64,000 nucleotides of DNA from an uncultured Eubacteriales bacterium (lineage in GTDB: Bacteria; Bacillota; Clostridia; Oscillospirales; Oscillospiraceae). Below the pieces are notes generated by a model, which saw only the letters and a list, made by a program, of their open reading frames with translations, was not told the DNA's origin and searched no databases. The stretch is taken from positions 16,247-80,246 of the forward strand of contig UQUO01000008.1 of NCBI GenBank assembly GCA_900544295.1, written 5' to 3'. The translations under genes and the position numbers were made by a program. Below, in pieces: positions 7,478 through 16,193 of the stretch (position 1 is its first letter; every line of letters begins with the position of its first letter).

Positions 7478-7618
7478 TTATCCCGCCAATTTACCAATCA
7501 ACCAAATAATTGCAAGTCCCACAAGTATCCATGTGAAACAACCGGGACTGCCACCTCCGCCAGAACTGCCTCCACCAGAAGTGCTCTTAAAAGCATGAAA
7601 ATCATTTAAGTCAGGCAT
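7478..7618 (-). CDS. Small Gly/Ser-rich single-span membrane protein (46 aa)
   Basis: The frame encodes 46 residues: a polar start MPDLNDFHAFKSTS, a glycine/serine linker (GGGSSGGGGS), then one hydrophobic segment (TWILVGLAIIWLIGKLAG) at the C-terminus. No good ribosome site lies directly before ATG 7618. AAAGGAGC lies about 40 bp upstream before a three-codon ATG frame (MPV-stop), so reinitiation or an upstream start is possible. The linker-plus-span design resembles small membrane-anchored proteins, but I cannot name its role. Confidence 0.55.
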   Translation of the reverse strand: MPDLNDFHAFKSTSGGGSSGGGGSPGCFTWILVGLAIIWLIGKLAG

Positions 7619-7712
7619 ATCACTAATCAAACGGGCATTATCGCCACGTTTTGCTCCTTTCTGTCTGGCTCTACAAAGGATTGTGAACTTTGGATAAAGT
7701 CAAGATGGGCAA

Positions 7713-8135
7713 TTATTGCCTGCTGTGAAGCTCTTGTACCAAATGATTCAGTGTCTGCTGAATTGTGCCTTTCTTCAACTCACATTCCCAAATATCAATC
7801 ACATACCATCCCTGCTGCTTTAACAGTTGATGGTTTTGTCTGTCACGTTGAATGTTACCGGAAATTTTTTCTCTCCAGAACTCTGCGTTATTCTTTGGCC
7901 ACACAAAATATCGGCATCCCTTATGGCCATGCCAGAAACAGCCATTCACAAAGATAACTGTTTTATATTTTGGCAGCACAATGTCCGGTTTCCCTGGGAG
8001 TTTGCTGTCGTTTTTGCGATAACGGAATCCTTTTGAGAACAGATATTTTCGCACGAGTTCTTCGGGTTTTGTGTTTTTTCCACGAATTTGGGACATATTA
8101 TAGCTACGCTGTTCCGGTGTATGCACATCTGCCAT
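7713..8135 (-). CDS. vsr: Very-short-patch repair (Vsr) endonuclease
   Basis: 140 residues from ATG 8135, which has AAGGAGG 8 bp upstream. Vsr features are present: the opening RSYNMSQIRGKNTKPE, the catalytic KPDIVLPKYKTVIFVNGCFWHGH segment with Asp and His ligands, and the zinc-site residues (GC and CRYFVWP). Vsr nicks DNA 5' of the T in T:G mismatches made when 5-methylcytosine deaminates. It accompanies C5 methyltransferases, which fits the drmMII gene at the head of this operon. It follows the 337-aa gene by 18 bp. Confidence 0.93.
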   Translation of the reverse strand: MADVHTPEQRSYNMSQIRGKNTKPEELVRKYLFSKGFRYRKNDSKLPGKPDIVLPKYKTVIFVNGCFWHGHKGCRYFVWPKNNAEFWREKISGNIQRDRQNHQLLKQQGWYVIDIWECELKKGTIQQTLNHLVQELHSRQ

Positions 8136-8153
8136 AATATGTCCCTCCTTCAA

Positions 8154-9167
8154 TTATTCGGAATAATACTCTTTCAATCGTTGCCTGCAGATTTTAGTAA
8201 TTGCGGATTTACTTGCTCTGTCCAAAGATGGCCAAATTTCCGGAGAGAGGGAAAATACCTGTTCTTCCTCATTATAGAAAAAGAATCCACTTTCGCAGAG
8301 GCCCCTCACTGGAATACTAACCAGATTGTCTGCAATTTGCTTATCTGTAACATCTTCGCGCAAATAAATGCTGCGTCTTTTCTCTGTGGGTAAACCCTGC
8401 AAGCGACGGTCAGCATAGTATTTCCGGAAATATTGTACCGCTTTTCCAATCGAAACCGCTCCGTTTTTTCCTGAATGCAGTAATGCCATCACCAATACAG
8501 GATTATATGGATAAGCCATTCTCATACTCTGCAAATAGATTTTCAAAGCAGCTATTCTTTCCAAAACCGGCGTAGAGGCTATGTACAGATTGCAATACGA
8601 ATGGTCAGAATGCCTTTCGACAATTGATGTCGCCCTTCCTATGCTTGCAGCAAGACGCTCAATCGAATATATGGCTGTTTTTTCTTTATCCACATAGTAC
8701 GAGCGAACAGCATCCCTTAATTCAGCCTCATAGAATTCAACATCTTCCATGCTTTCTTTTTCTGGAATATGTTGCGTACCACCGGCATTGATGACATAGT
8801 CTAATGCTGCCTGGGAAATATCTCTGACAGGGCAGGTTTTGCTGAATAATTGGATATCGGCAACGGGCTCGTTGCTCAGTTGTTCAACATACCGCCCATC
8901 CGGAAGGGTCACAGAAACATCGTGTTCAAAATAACGATAATCCTGAACTTTGACATAGAATCGGCGCTTATTCAGGGACAGTATCTCGCTGACTTTTCCT
9001 ATTCCTCCGTAGCAGGCAGCAGATTTATCTTTTTTGCTCCAGTAACAGAAAACGGCAATATCCCCCGCTTTGACTAACGATTGACTCTTGATCGAAAATT
9101 CAAAAACAGGAACTTCTTTCTTTTTGTTTTCTGGTTGTCTGGCCATGAGGGTAACTGAAATAGGCAT
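8154..9167 (-). CDS. Uncharacterised 337-aa protein of the DISARM operon
   Basis: No family is recognised with confidence. The first 100 residues are beta-rich (KAGDIAVFCYWSKK, GGIGKVSEIL, FYVKVQDYRYFEHDV) and recall PUA-like EVE/ASCH folds that read modified bases; that is a guess. A helical middle is followed by a C-terminal domain (NPVLVMALLHSGKNGAVS, then KYYADRRLQGLPTEKR). No HKD phospholipase motif is present, so it is not an obvious DrmC. AGAGGAG lies before ATG 9167. It lies 16 bp after drmB and 18 bp before vsr, so it is firmly part of the operon. Confidence 0.8.
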   Translation of the reverse strand: MPISVTLMARQPENKKKEVPVFEFSIKSQSLVKAGDIAVFCYWSKKDKSAACYGGIGKVSEILSLNKRRFYVKVQDYRYFEHDVSVTLPDGRYVEQLSNEPVADIQLFSKTCPVRDISQAALDYVINAGGTQHIPEKESMEDVEFYEAELRDAVRSYYVDKEKTAIYSIERLAASIGRATSIVERHSDHSYCNLYIASTPVLERIAALKIYLQSMRMAYPYNPVLVMALLHSGKNGAVSIGKAVQYFRKYYADRRLQGLPTEKRRSIYLREDVTDKQIADNLVSIPVRGLCESGFFFYNEEEQVFSLSPEIWPSLDRASKSAITKICRQRLKEYYSE

Positions 9168-9183
9168 ATCTGTTCTCCTCTGG

Positions 9184-11022
9184 TTAGTCTAACAAATCCG
9201 CAAAGAAACCAATGGATTTGTCATCCAGTGTGCCTACAACTGTACCGCGATCCAGCAACCTGTTGCCGCATTCACAACAGGTTTCCGGTAACAGCGCACA
9301 GTTGTGGCAAGCTGCCAGATTACAGGATTCTGGGCCCTGTCCATAAGATTGAATGCAAACGGGGTCTGAGGAACACCATGCCGCATTCCGTACTCCATCG
9401 CGGATCGTATCCTCAATATGGTCCTTTGCTCCCTGGCGAACCAAGCCGCCGAGGGAACCTTCAGAATCGCCGGAAGCTGTGTAAATAAGGACACCGTACA
9501 TACCATACTCATTTTCGGCTTTTTCACAGTAAATTCTTTCACGAATAGAGGAACTGCCATAGCCACATTCAAAACTGAGCTGGTTGATGATCAGGTGTGC
9601 AAATGTATGAATCAAAACAAATTCCGGACGGAGATCTCCTGCGGCATTTGCACCAAACTTAGAATTCCGATAAGAATCCTGAAGGTTACGCAGTCTGGCC
9701 AGAACAGCAGGCCTCTGTGCCCATTCATCTACCGCTTCTTTGTTAAACTCAAAGAAAATACCTTCGCCATGAACCTGAATAGCAGGGAGCCAGTTTTCGC
9801 TGCCCAGTCTTAGCATTTTCTTTCGTTCAGAAATCGGCATCTCATTGGGTTCTGCTCGCGAGAAACCAACAAAAGCCCGCGTTTCCTGAAGCTTGTGTAC
9901 AAGAGAAATACTCTTGAAGTATTTACTGATGACTGGATCATAGCAGGAAATCGGATAATTCTTTGAATGGAAACGCTGTGCATCGCCACCGCTGGATTTT
10001 ATCAGAACATTATACTCAGCAAGCCGGTATTCATCTTCGGATATTTCCTCTGTAACATCTGGTAATCCTTCCAGACCTTGGTCCCGGCGAATGAATGCGT
10101 TATACAGTTCATTCTTGTCCACACGATGGCGCTCAGCCAACATATCAATGAAGCCTCTGTTCCACTCGCCATCGACCCGCATGGCACTTAATACATCAAA
10201 GAACTCATCAAGAATTGCAATGATTTTCTTTGTTGCCTGCTCGTCATCCGTCGGAATATAGATGGAACTTCTGGTATCAGCAAACCATACGTTTGTAGCA
10301 CCTCGGAGAACCACTCGCACATCGGTACGGCCGCAGGGATGCTCTTCGTCGCTGTCCATACCAAGCCAGGGTTTCGTGCCTTTGCATCTGTATCCAATCT
10401 TGGATAATGCTCCGGGCATAGTAGCACCAGCAATGTTTTTTCTTGCACCACAGGTACATTCGTAATACACACCGCTCAGAGAAGCAGATGCACCGCCGGT
10501 ACTTCTTCTGATTTTACAAGTCTCCGGATTATACCGGTACCCCGGATCCTGATGAAGCCATTCCGCTACAGGGAAATCATCAATATGACCATCTGGACAG
10601 ATAACGATGAAACGTTCCGGAATCAGCTTTCTTCTGTGCCGGAATGCGGGATTACATTTTCTTCCGTTTGTCCATGGATAGCACTCGCACTCAGGTTGCT
10701 GCTGATAGAATGTAGTTTTTTCCATCGTGCCGCAGAACGGACAATAATGCCATGTAGGAAATCTTACCGCCGGAATTTTCAGGAAACAGTTCTGCGGATC
10801 GGCATTATTCTCCCGGAAATCAGGAGGCCAACGCAGTTCCTGAACGCCCAACCGGCGCAGCAAACGTTCATCCTTTATGACAAAGGGTGTTGTATCGTTG
10901 TACCGCCACATATCCAAACCGGCAATCATCAGAGATTCATCATTGGGGAAGGGAACAATCGCTCCCACACCCCACGGACCAATCAGGGCACTTCTGCGCA
11001 TAGGTCTGTTATTATATGCCAT
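9184..11022 (-). CDS. drmB: DISARM protein DrmB (DUF1998)
   Basis: 612 residues, the usual size. The start RRSALIGPWGVGAIVPFP and the zinc-binding cysteine clusters (CPFCG; CECYPW; YECTCGARK) are typical. The C-terminal DUF1998 domain carries LIHTFAHLIINQLSFECGYG, YTASGDSEGSLGGLVRQG and a final cysteine cluster (CNLAACHNCALLPETCCECG). DrmB forms a complex with the DrmA helicase in DISARM. AAAGGAGGG precedes ATG 11022, and the drmA stop is only 3 bp away. Confidence 0.92.
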   Translation of the reverse strand: MAYNNRPMRRSALIGPWGVGAIVPFPNDESLMIAGLDMWRYNDTTPFVIKDERLLRRLGVQELRWPPDFRENNADPQNCFLKIPAVRFPTWHYCPFCGTMEKTTFYQQQPECECYPWTNGRKCNPAFRHRRKLIPERFIVICPDGHIDDFPVAEWLHQDPGYRYNPETCKIRRSTGGASASLSGVYYECTCGARKNIAGATMPGALSKIGYRCKGTKPWLGMDSDEEHPCGRTDVRVVLRGATNVWFADTRSSIYIPTDDEQATKKIIAILDEFFDVLSAMRVDGEWNRGFIDMLAERHRVDKNELYNAFIRRDQGLEGLPDVTEEISEDEYRLAEYNVLIKSSGGDAQRFHSKNYPISCYDPVISKYFKSISLVHKLQETRAFVGFSRAEPNEMPISERKKMLRLGSENWLPAIQVHGEGIFFEFNKEAVDEWAQRPAVLARLRNLQDSYRNSKFGANAAGDLRPEFVLIHTFAHLIINQLSFECGYGSSSIRERIYCEKAENEYGMYGVLIYTASGDSEGSLGGLVRQGAKDHIEDTIRDGVRNAAWCSSDPVCIQSYGQGPESCNLAACHNCALLPETCCECGNRLLDRGTVVGTLDDKSIGFFADLLD

Positions 11023-11025
11023 TAC

Positions 11026-14000
11026 TTAGCCCTCCTTTGGTACATAGCGATTGGTAAGCACTTCGGCTTCGCAGGATGCATCTACACTTCGCATGGAAGT
11101 AGGGGTTTCAATTCCCCGGGAACCCCATGCTTCGTTGGGATGGCTGCCTGCAGAATACATCAACGGAACAGGATCGGCATAAGACCAGTCAGGATTCTTG
11201 GCAGGCTCCCATTTTCTGGGATTCCAGTCCTCCCAACACTGCAGGATATATTCCATTCGATCCAATGTTGCATCCAATTCTTCACTGTCGATATCATCCA
11301 CACGGTTTTCAATGATACTGCGTACTTTATCAATCAGATTATCGTCGGGGAACCGGGGTGGATCTTCATTGAATCTGTCATCACTCTCCAGTCGCATCAT
11401 GCCAACCATGATTGCGTGCAAAGCCCGCTCACGCACAGGTGCAGAGAACGGAGTAACGCTCGTCGGTTCAACATTGCAATATACACGGGAATGATAGGAT
11501 CTGAAGTGTTCATAGTGAGACTTGTCCCTTGGACGGCCGGGCCGATATAGAACAAAGACAAGACCCGGAGCATTTTTGGCGCTGCGGCCAACACGGCTGG
11601 TCGCCTGGATATACTCAGAGGTGGTTTTCGGCTGTCCGGCCACGGTCATCAGACCGAGTCTGGATACATCCAGACCAACGGAAATCATATTTGTCGCAAG
11701 GCAAATATCAATAGGATGATCCTTGATTTTTCCTTCAGAATCCACTTCGCCGGGATATCGGATTCCCAGATTGGCCAGACTTGCAGTTACTTCACTGCCG
11801 GAGATACGGCTGGTCAGTTCCTCGTCCCGCCAAATGTATCGTCTGTTCTTGCGATACTCTTCTTTGGTTGGATACCGTTTATCTTCGAAACGACGCTTAT
11901 ACATAACGTCCAGATGCTGATCGATATCTGCCCGAATCCAGGTTGCTGCCTGTCCAAGTTCACGAATGCTGTTGTAGTAACCCATATTGGTCCAGTAAGG
12001 ATCACGCTCATCTTCCGAGTCAACCTGCATCGCTTTGGCACCATACAGCAATGATGCAAACAGGCGAATTGCGGTGGTTGCGTCCGAAGACGAACCTGTA
12101 GCCAGGATGCCTACATAGCGCCGGCCATTTTGATTGCGGTCTTCCTCGGCAAAGAACGAATTACCTGCATCCAGGCCAGAGGGCGGGAATTGGAAAACAT
12201 CATCCCGGTCGCAGCCATACAGAGCATGGCACTGTTCTTTTGCACGACTGATCGTTGCGGTGGAGGCAATGATCTTGGGATGAATCTCGCCGGAAGCGGT
12301 TCTCGTCGTGCAGAGTTCATGGATCAATGTTTCGTAATGACCCACCATGGAACCCAGCGGGCCGGAGATCAAATGCAACTCGTCTTGAATAATCAGGTCC
12401 GGGGAAGTCTTTTTTACGCCATTTTCATAGCCGAATATTTTCTGAGCATTTGGACGGAATGGGAGCATTGCAAACTTGTCCACAGTACCCAACAGCAATG
12501 TCGGAGTCTCATCGTAAATGGATTCATCCACAACAAACAGAGGCAAATCCTCGGTAGAAAAATCACACCTGTGATTGCGGCACCGGAAAGCAAAGCCAAA
12601 CTTTCTCCGGCCCAGTGGTACTTTCCTGTAACCAGGCAATTCCCACTGATTCTTTCCCTTTTGCACGGGTCCCATTTGTGCGCCGCACCATGGGCACTTC
12701 AACATAACAAATGGATTGTTGCCTTCACCGCGATACAGTTTTTCGTATGCTTTTACGGCATCGCTTACCTTGTTGGGAGTTGTGGAACTACCAACCCACA
12801 GACCAATGGTAATTCTGTTCCTGCCGAACAAATCTTCATGGCTCTTCCGGATGAGATCGCAGGCACAGATCATTGCGGATGCACGCTCATACTGCTGCGC
12901 AGTCAGAAGGCGGAGCGTATACCGCATCAGAATAGCAGTGCCTTTGTCATCCTTGTTCATAAGGCGGCGGATAAAGATGGTGTATGCAGAAAGACCCAGA
13001 TATGCTTCTGTTTTACCACCGCCGGTAGGAAACCAGATCAAATCGACGATCCCGCGCTCATTACAGTCACGGTCATACATGGCACTAAGATTCATCAGCA
13101 CAAATGCCAGCTGGAAGGGACGCCACTTGCCATAAACCCGTTGCTCCTTGTTGTGCCAGGTAGTGACATCTGTTGCGACAGGCATTACAACAGGATTGAT
13201 CAGGCTGATATCGCCTGCACCATTATCTTCCCATTTCTGCAACGGAAGATTGTAATGCAACTGCTGCATCAGCATGGCCAGATTCATGTACTGGAACGCA
13301 ATACGAATATTCTCGTTTTGCTCCAGCAAATCCACACCTTTTTCCATTCTGGACAGGCATATTTCGCAGTTTGCAATGTGTCGGTCTGCGGTAATTTTAT
13401 ATTCTGCAGAGAGTTCTTTTCGGATTGTGCGTAATCCATTGATCCATTCACGGTATTTCTCACACATCATTCGGAGTTCCCGGATGGTATCAGCAAAACT
13501 TCCGTGCGGACTCATTTTCAGCATAGCAAGGGACACGCCTTCGATTGCACTGGGTACTATAGGTTTAATGTCATATTTTGGGAAAATTGCTGTAGCAATC
13601 CACTGCACGGATTCACCGTCATCCCAATCTGCTGCACAGCCATGGCCGATGGCATAGTTCCGTACATTCCGGTAGAGAAGCTGATTGGACTGGTAGTCCT
13701 CGTCCTGCGTGATCCGTTGTGAATCAGACAGCGGGGAAAACCCCTTTTCAGAGAACAGGGTGAATTTGCACTGGAAAAAGCATTCTTCATCACTGACATT
13801 TTCTTTAACCTTGGGTTTTGCGTTCTCAAGGGTAAATGTATAAATACAGCTGTCACCCGCACGGTAGCGATATGTAACGTCAAATTGCAGTCCAGTTGTT
13901 CCTATCGGGAACTTTTTGAGTCCGTCGGTCGGGGTGGGCAACAGCAGCGGAGCATTATCATTTTCCCAGGCCAGTGCGGTACGGGGATACTTGTACTTGT

Positions 14001-14445
14001 TGTCCAAACGTTCTCCGGTGGCAGGATCCGTGGCGGGTACTTTTGTGTAAGTGCCTGCAGATACCGCCACACGAACAGCATCGCCATCTTTAACAGATAC
14101 AGTAATGCTGATGGCAGATTGTCTGTATGCGTTGGAACGGTTAATCAGTTCTTCTGCATCCTCAAGGAATTCCACAGCACCATCGCCACGCTTTTTGGGC
14201 TTGACTTCTACATCTTCTCCATCTGCTTCGCCCAGCGATTCGCATTCGTCATCCTTGAGGTCCGCTTTATCATCAGTGGTTTCTGCGGGATACAATATGC
14301 CTGCGATATAGCGGGTGCGCGGAGGGTCAGAAACCAGCATTTCCTGACCATTATTTTGTGTCATACCAGGCCAGTCAATGGGGTCTGGGCCAATAAATTC
14401 CCGCTCAACAAATTCGATAAGTTGATCGCGTCTGTTATCGCTCAT
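11026..14445 (-). CDS. drmA: DISARM helicase DrmA
   Basis: 1,139 residues, superfamily 2 helicase of the DrmA type. Walker A FPTGGGKTEAYLG lies near residue 472, motif II reads DELH near 685, and the helicase C-terminal motifs ATNMISVGLDVSRLGLM and QATSRVGR lie near 930-950. A cysteine motif (CPWCGAQ) and the N-terminal FIGPDP segment are also seen. DrmA and DrmB are the DISARM core; DrmA is thought to translocate along incoming phage DNA. GAGGAGG precedes ATG 14445. Its start overlaps the end of the NERD-helicase gene by 11 bp, showing translational coupling. Confidence 0.93.
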   Translation of the reverse strand: MSDNRRDQLIEFVEREFIGPDPIDWPGMTQNNGQEMLVSDPPRTRYIAGILYPAETTDDKADLKDDECESLGEADGEDVEVKPKKRGDGAVEFLEDAEELINRSNAYRQSAISITVSVKDGDAVRVAVSAGTYTKVPATDPATGERLDNKYKYPRTALAWENDNAPLLLPTPTDGLKKFPIGTTGLQFDVTYRYRAGDSCIYTFTLENAKPKVKENVSDEECFFQCKFTLFSEKGFSPLSDSQRITQDEDYQSNQLLYRNVRNYAIGHGCAADWDDGESVQWIATAIFPKYDIKPIVPSAIEGVSLAMLKMSPHGSFADTIRELRMMCEKYREWINGLRTIRKELSAEYKITADRHIANCEICLSRMEKGVDLLEQNENIRIAFQYMNLAMLMQQLHYNLPLQKWEDNGAGDISLINPVVMPVATDVTTWHNKEQRVYGKWRPFQLAFVLMNLSAMYDRDCNERGIVDLIWFPTGGGKTEAYLGLSAYTIFIRRLMNKDDKGTAILMRYTLRLLTAQQYERASAMICACDLIRKSHEDLFGRNRITIGLWVGSSTTPNKVSDAVKAYEKLYRGEGNNPFVMLKCPWCGAQMGPVQKGKNQWELPGYRKVPLGRRKFGFAFRCRNHRCDFSTEDLPLFVVDESIYDETPTLLLGTVDKFAMLPFRPNAQKIFGYENGVKKTSPDLIIQDELHLISGPLGSMVGHYETLIHELCTTRTASGEIHPKIIASTATISRAKEQCHALYGCDRDDVFQFPPSGLDAGNSFFAEEDRNQNGRRYVGILATGSSSDATTAIRLFASLLYGAKAMQVDSEDERDPYWTNMGYYNSIRELGQAATWIRADIDQHLDVMYKRRFEDKRYPTKEEYRKNRRYIWRDEELTSRISGSEVTASLANLGIRYPGEVDSEGKIKDHPIDICLATNMISVGLDVSRLGLMTVAGQPKTTSEYIQATSRVGRSAKNAPGLVFVLYRPGRPRDKSHYEHFRSYHSRVYCNVEPTSVTPFSAPVRERALHAIMVGMMRLESDDRFNEDPPRFPDDNLIDKVRSIIENRVDDIDSEELDATLDRMEYILQCWEDWNPRKWEPAKNPDWSYADPVPLMYSAGSHPNEAWGSRGIETPTSMRSVDASCEAEVLTNRYVPKEG

Positions 14446-16180
14446 TGAACAGCCTCCTCATCAGAAGATTATCATATTCTCTCTTTGCAGAGTCACTCTC
14501 CAAAATATACAGTCCTGTGCAGGCTCGGCTCAAACCTACATACATCAGTTTTTCGGCGGAGAATCCTTCAATGTCGGTCAGGATGATTACAGAATTTTCA
14601 AGGCCTTTATATGCCTGAATCGTGCAGAATGTCGTGTTCATTCCGGGGGGAACCCTGAAATCCTTAATTACATATCCGTCAAGCATGGAAACCACAGAAT
14701 CTTCCCTCTTTCTGGGGGAAAGAATGGTGATTTTTTCCGGTTCAATGTGGGAATCAGCCAACTGTTTCAGAATAGCTTTCAGCTTCTTGCATTGCCCCTC
14801 CATTGTGGACCAGGTGAGATACTGTACCGGAGGGCCATCCACTTTGGTCCAGAGATCATGGGGTGCCTTAAAGCCGGTTACAGTTTCGATTTCTTTGCAG
14901 ATTGGCTTTGTATTTCTGCAGTTAACTGTAAGCTTAAACCGGATAAAAGAAGTAATGTCATCCAGCTTTTCAATAAGCCTCGTGCCAGAGACTCCCTCTG
15001 TGTAAATAGCCTGCATAGAGAAATCCCCAAACAGTGTCCAGCGGCCCCTGGACAATCCTTTTTTGAGACAGCCTCCCATAACATCAAGATAACTGTCACG
15101 AATCAGATCCTGTGCCTCATCAACGACGATCTTGTCGAACAGTTCTCCGGTTTCCAGCAGTGCATATGCCGCAGCTTCAGGCAAATCTGTGTGATAATAG
15201 TGCTGAATTTGCTCTGGATCATGGGGATATGCCGGCAGCAGATCAGCTTCTTTCGCAATCTGCGTCATATATTTATGGAGTGTACCCACAAACTCTGGCC
15301 GAACAGATTCCGGCATATCAGCAAAATAGCTGCCGAGCCAATCTGCGAGGTTGGAATTGAAGCAAAACAGGGCAACCTTTTCACCACGGGCAACAGATTT
15401 TTTGACTTCTTCAATCGCAAGAAGCGTTTTACCTGTTCCGGCGGGACCCTGAATCAGACAACGAGGATTATCATCCAGCTGATCAAGGCAGCGATACTGT
15501 TCTTTGGTCAGGGCAATCAATGCTTCACTGGCATTGCGTAACTGTGCGCTCATGGAAACAGCGCAGTCAAAATCTCCCCTGAGGAGGCTGGCTATGTATC
15601 TGACATCTGCAGAGTCCGGTAATTTTGAGTCACTGACAGGACCATAATGCTCCTCCCACTTTGCCTTGGCACCATCGGACAAACGCTTAATAAACTGTCT
15701 GACATTGGACCCGTCCCTGGAATCGAATACCTGCCACTGCTCTTCTTCTACACCTGCAGAGGTAAACTCAATATCCGGGAACATGACACCGTATCCGAAC
15801 AGCATATTATTGATGTGGCGGTGATCAATATCAGTACGCTTTTTAATGGCTTCAACTATGCTGAAAATACCGTCCTTGGCCTGCTCGAACGGCCCCCGAA
15901 CTTTGCTGTTTGTGTTGCCGTATCTGTTTGTGAAGTACCAGATTCCATTTTCCCGCTTAACACGGCCGCCTTTTACCTCAAGCGCAAAAAGTCCCAGTTT
16001 GGGTGCCAAAACAAGAAAGTCTGTCTCACCATAAATCACTTTATTGTGCGTAGTGATGCCCAAAGAATGCAACACGATCCATTTGTCTGTTCCGGGTGCA
16101 TTCTGGAACCATTCAAAAATTTTTCGCTCTGCGCTGGATTTGACTTCCGGCGAAATCACGGATGGAATCATAATGGCCAT
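14435..16180 (-). CDS. NERD-nuclease/UvrD-like helicase fusion in the DISARM operon
   Basis: 581 residues from ATG 16180 (AAGGAGAG just upstream). Residues about 10-130 are a NERD domain with the nuclease-like residues GETDF and ALEVKGG (PD-(D/E)XK fold). An SF1 helicase follows: Walker A GPAGTGKT, Walker B VVDEAQD, later CRNTKPI and VGLSRACTGLYIL. It overlaps drmA by 11 bp and lies 13 bp after drmE. It occupies the place where one would expect drmC, so it may supply the nuclease of this DISARM variant; that is inference. Confidence 0.87.
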   Translation of the reverse strand: MAIMIPSVISPEVKSSAERKIFEWFQNAPGTDKWIVLHSLGITTHNKVIYGETDFLVLAPKLGLFALEVKGGRVKRENGIWYFTNRYGNTNSKVRGPFEQAKDGIFSIVEAIKKRTDIDHRHINNMLFGYGVMFPDIEFTSAGVEEEQWQVFDSRDGSNVRQFIKRLSDGAKAKWEEHYGPVSDSKLPDSADVRYIASLLRGDFDCAVSMSAQLRNASEALIALTKEQYRCLDQLDDNPRCLIQGPAGTGKTLLAIEEVKKSVARGEKVALFCFNSNLADWLGSYFADMPESVRPEFVGTLHKYMTQIAKEADLLPAYPHDPEQIQHYYHTDLPEAAAYALLETGELFDKIVVDEAQDLIRDSYLDVMGGCLKKGLSRGRWTLFGDFSMQAIYTEGVSGTRLIEKLDDITSFIRFKLTVNCRNTKPICKEIETVTGFKAPHDLWTKVDGPPVQYLTWSTMEGQCKKLKAILKQLADSHIEPEKITILSPRKREDSVVSMLDGYVIKDFRVPPGMNTTFCTIQAYKGLENSVIILTDIEGFSAEKLMYVGLSRACTGLYILESDSAKREYDNLLMRRLFNER

Positions 16181-16193
16181 AATATTTCTCTCC

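Noticed and set aside
8154..9167. The 337-aa DISARM gene as drmC
   Set aside because: No HxK(x)4D phospholipase motif is visible and the length and domain pattern differ from DrmC.
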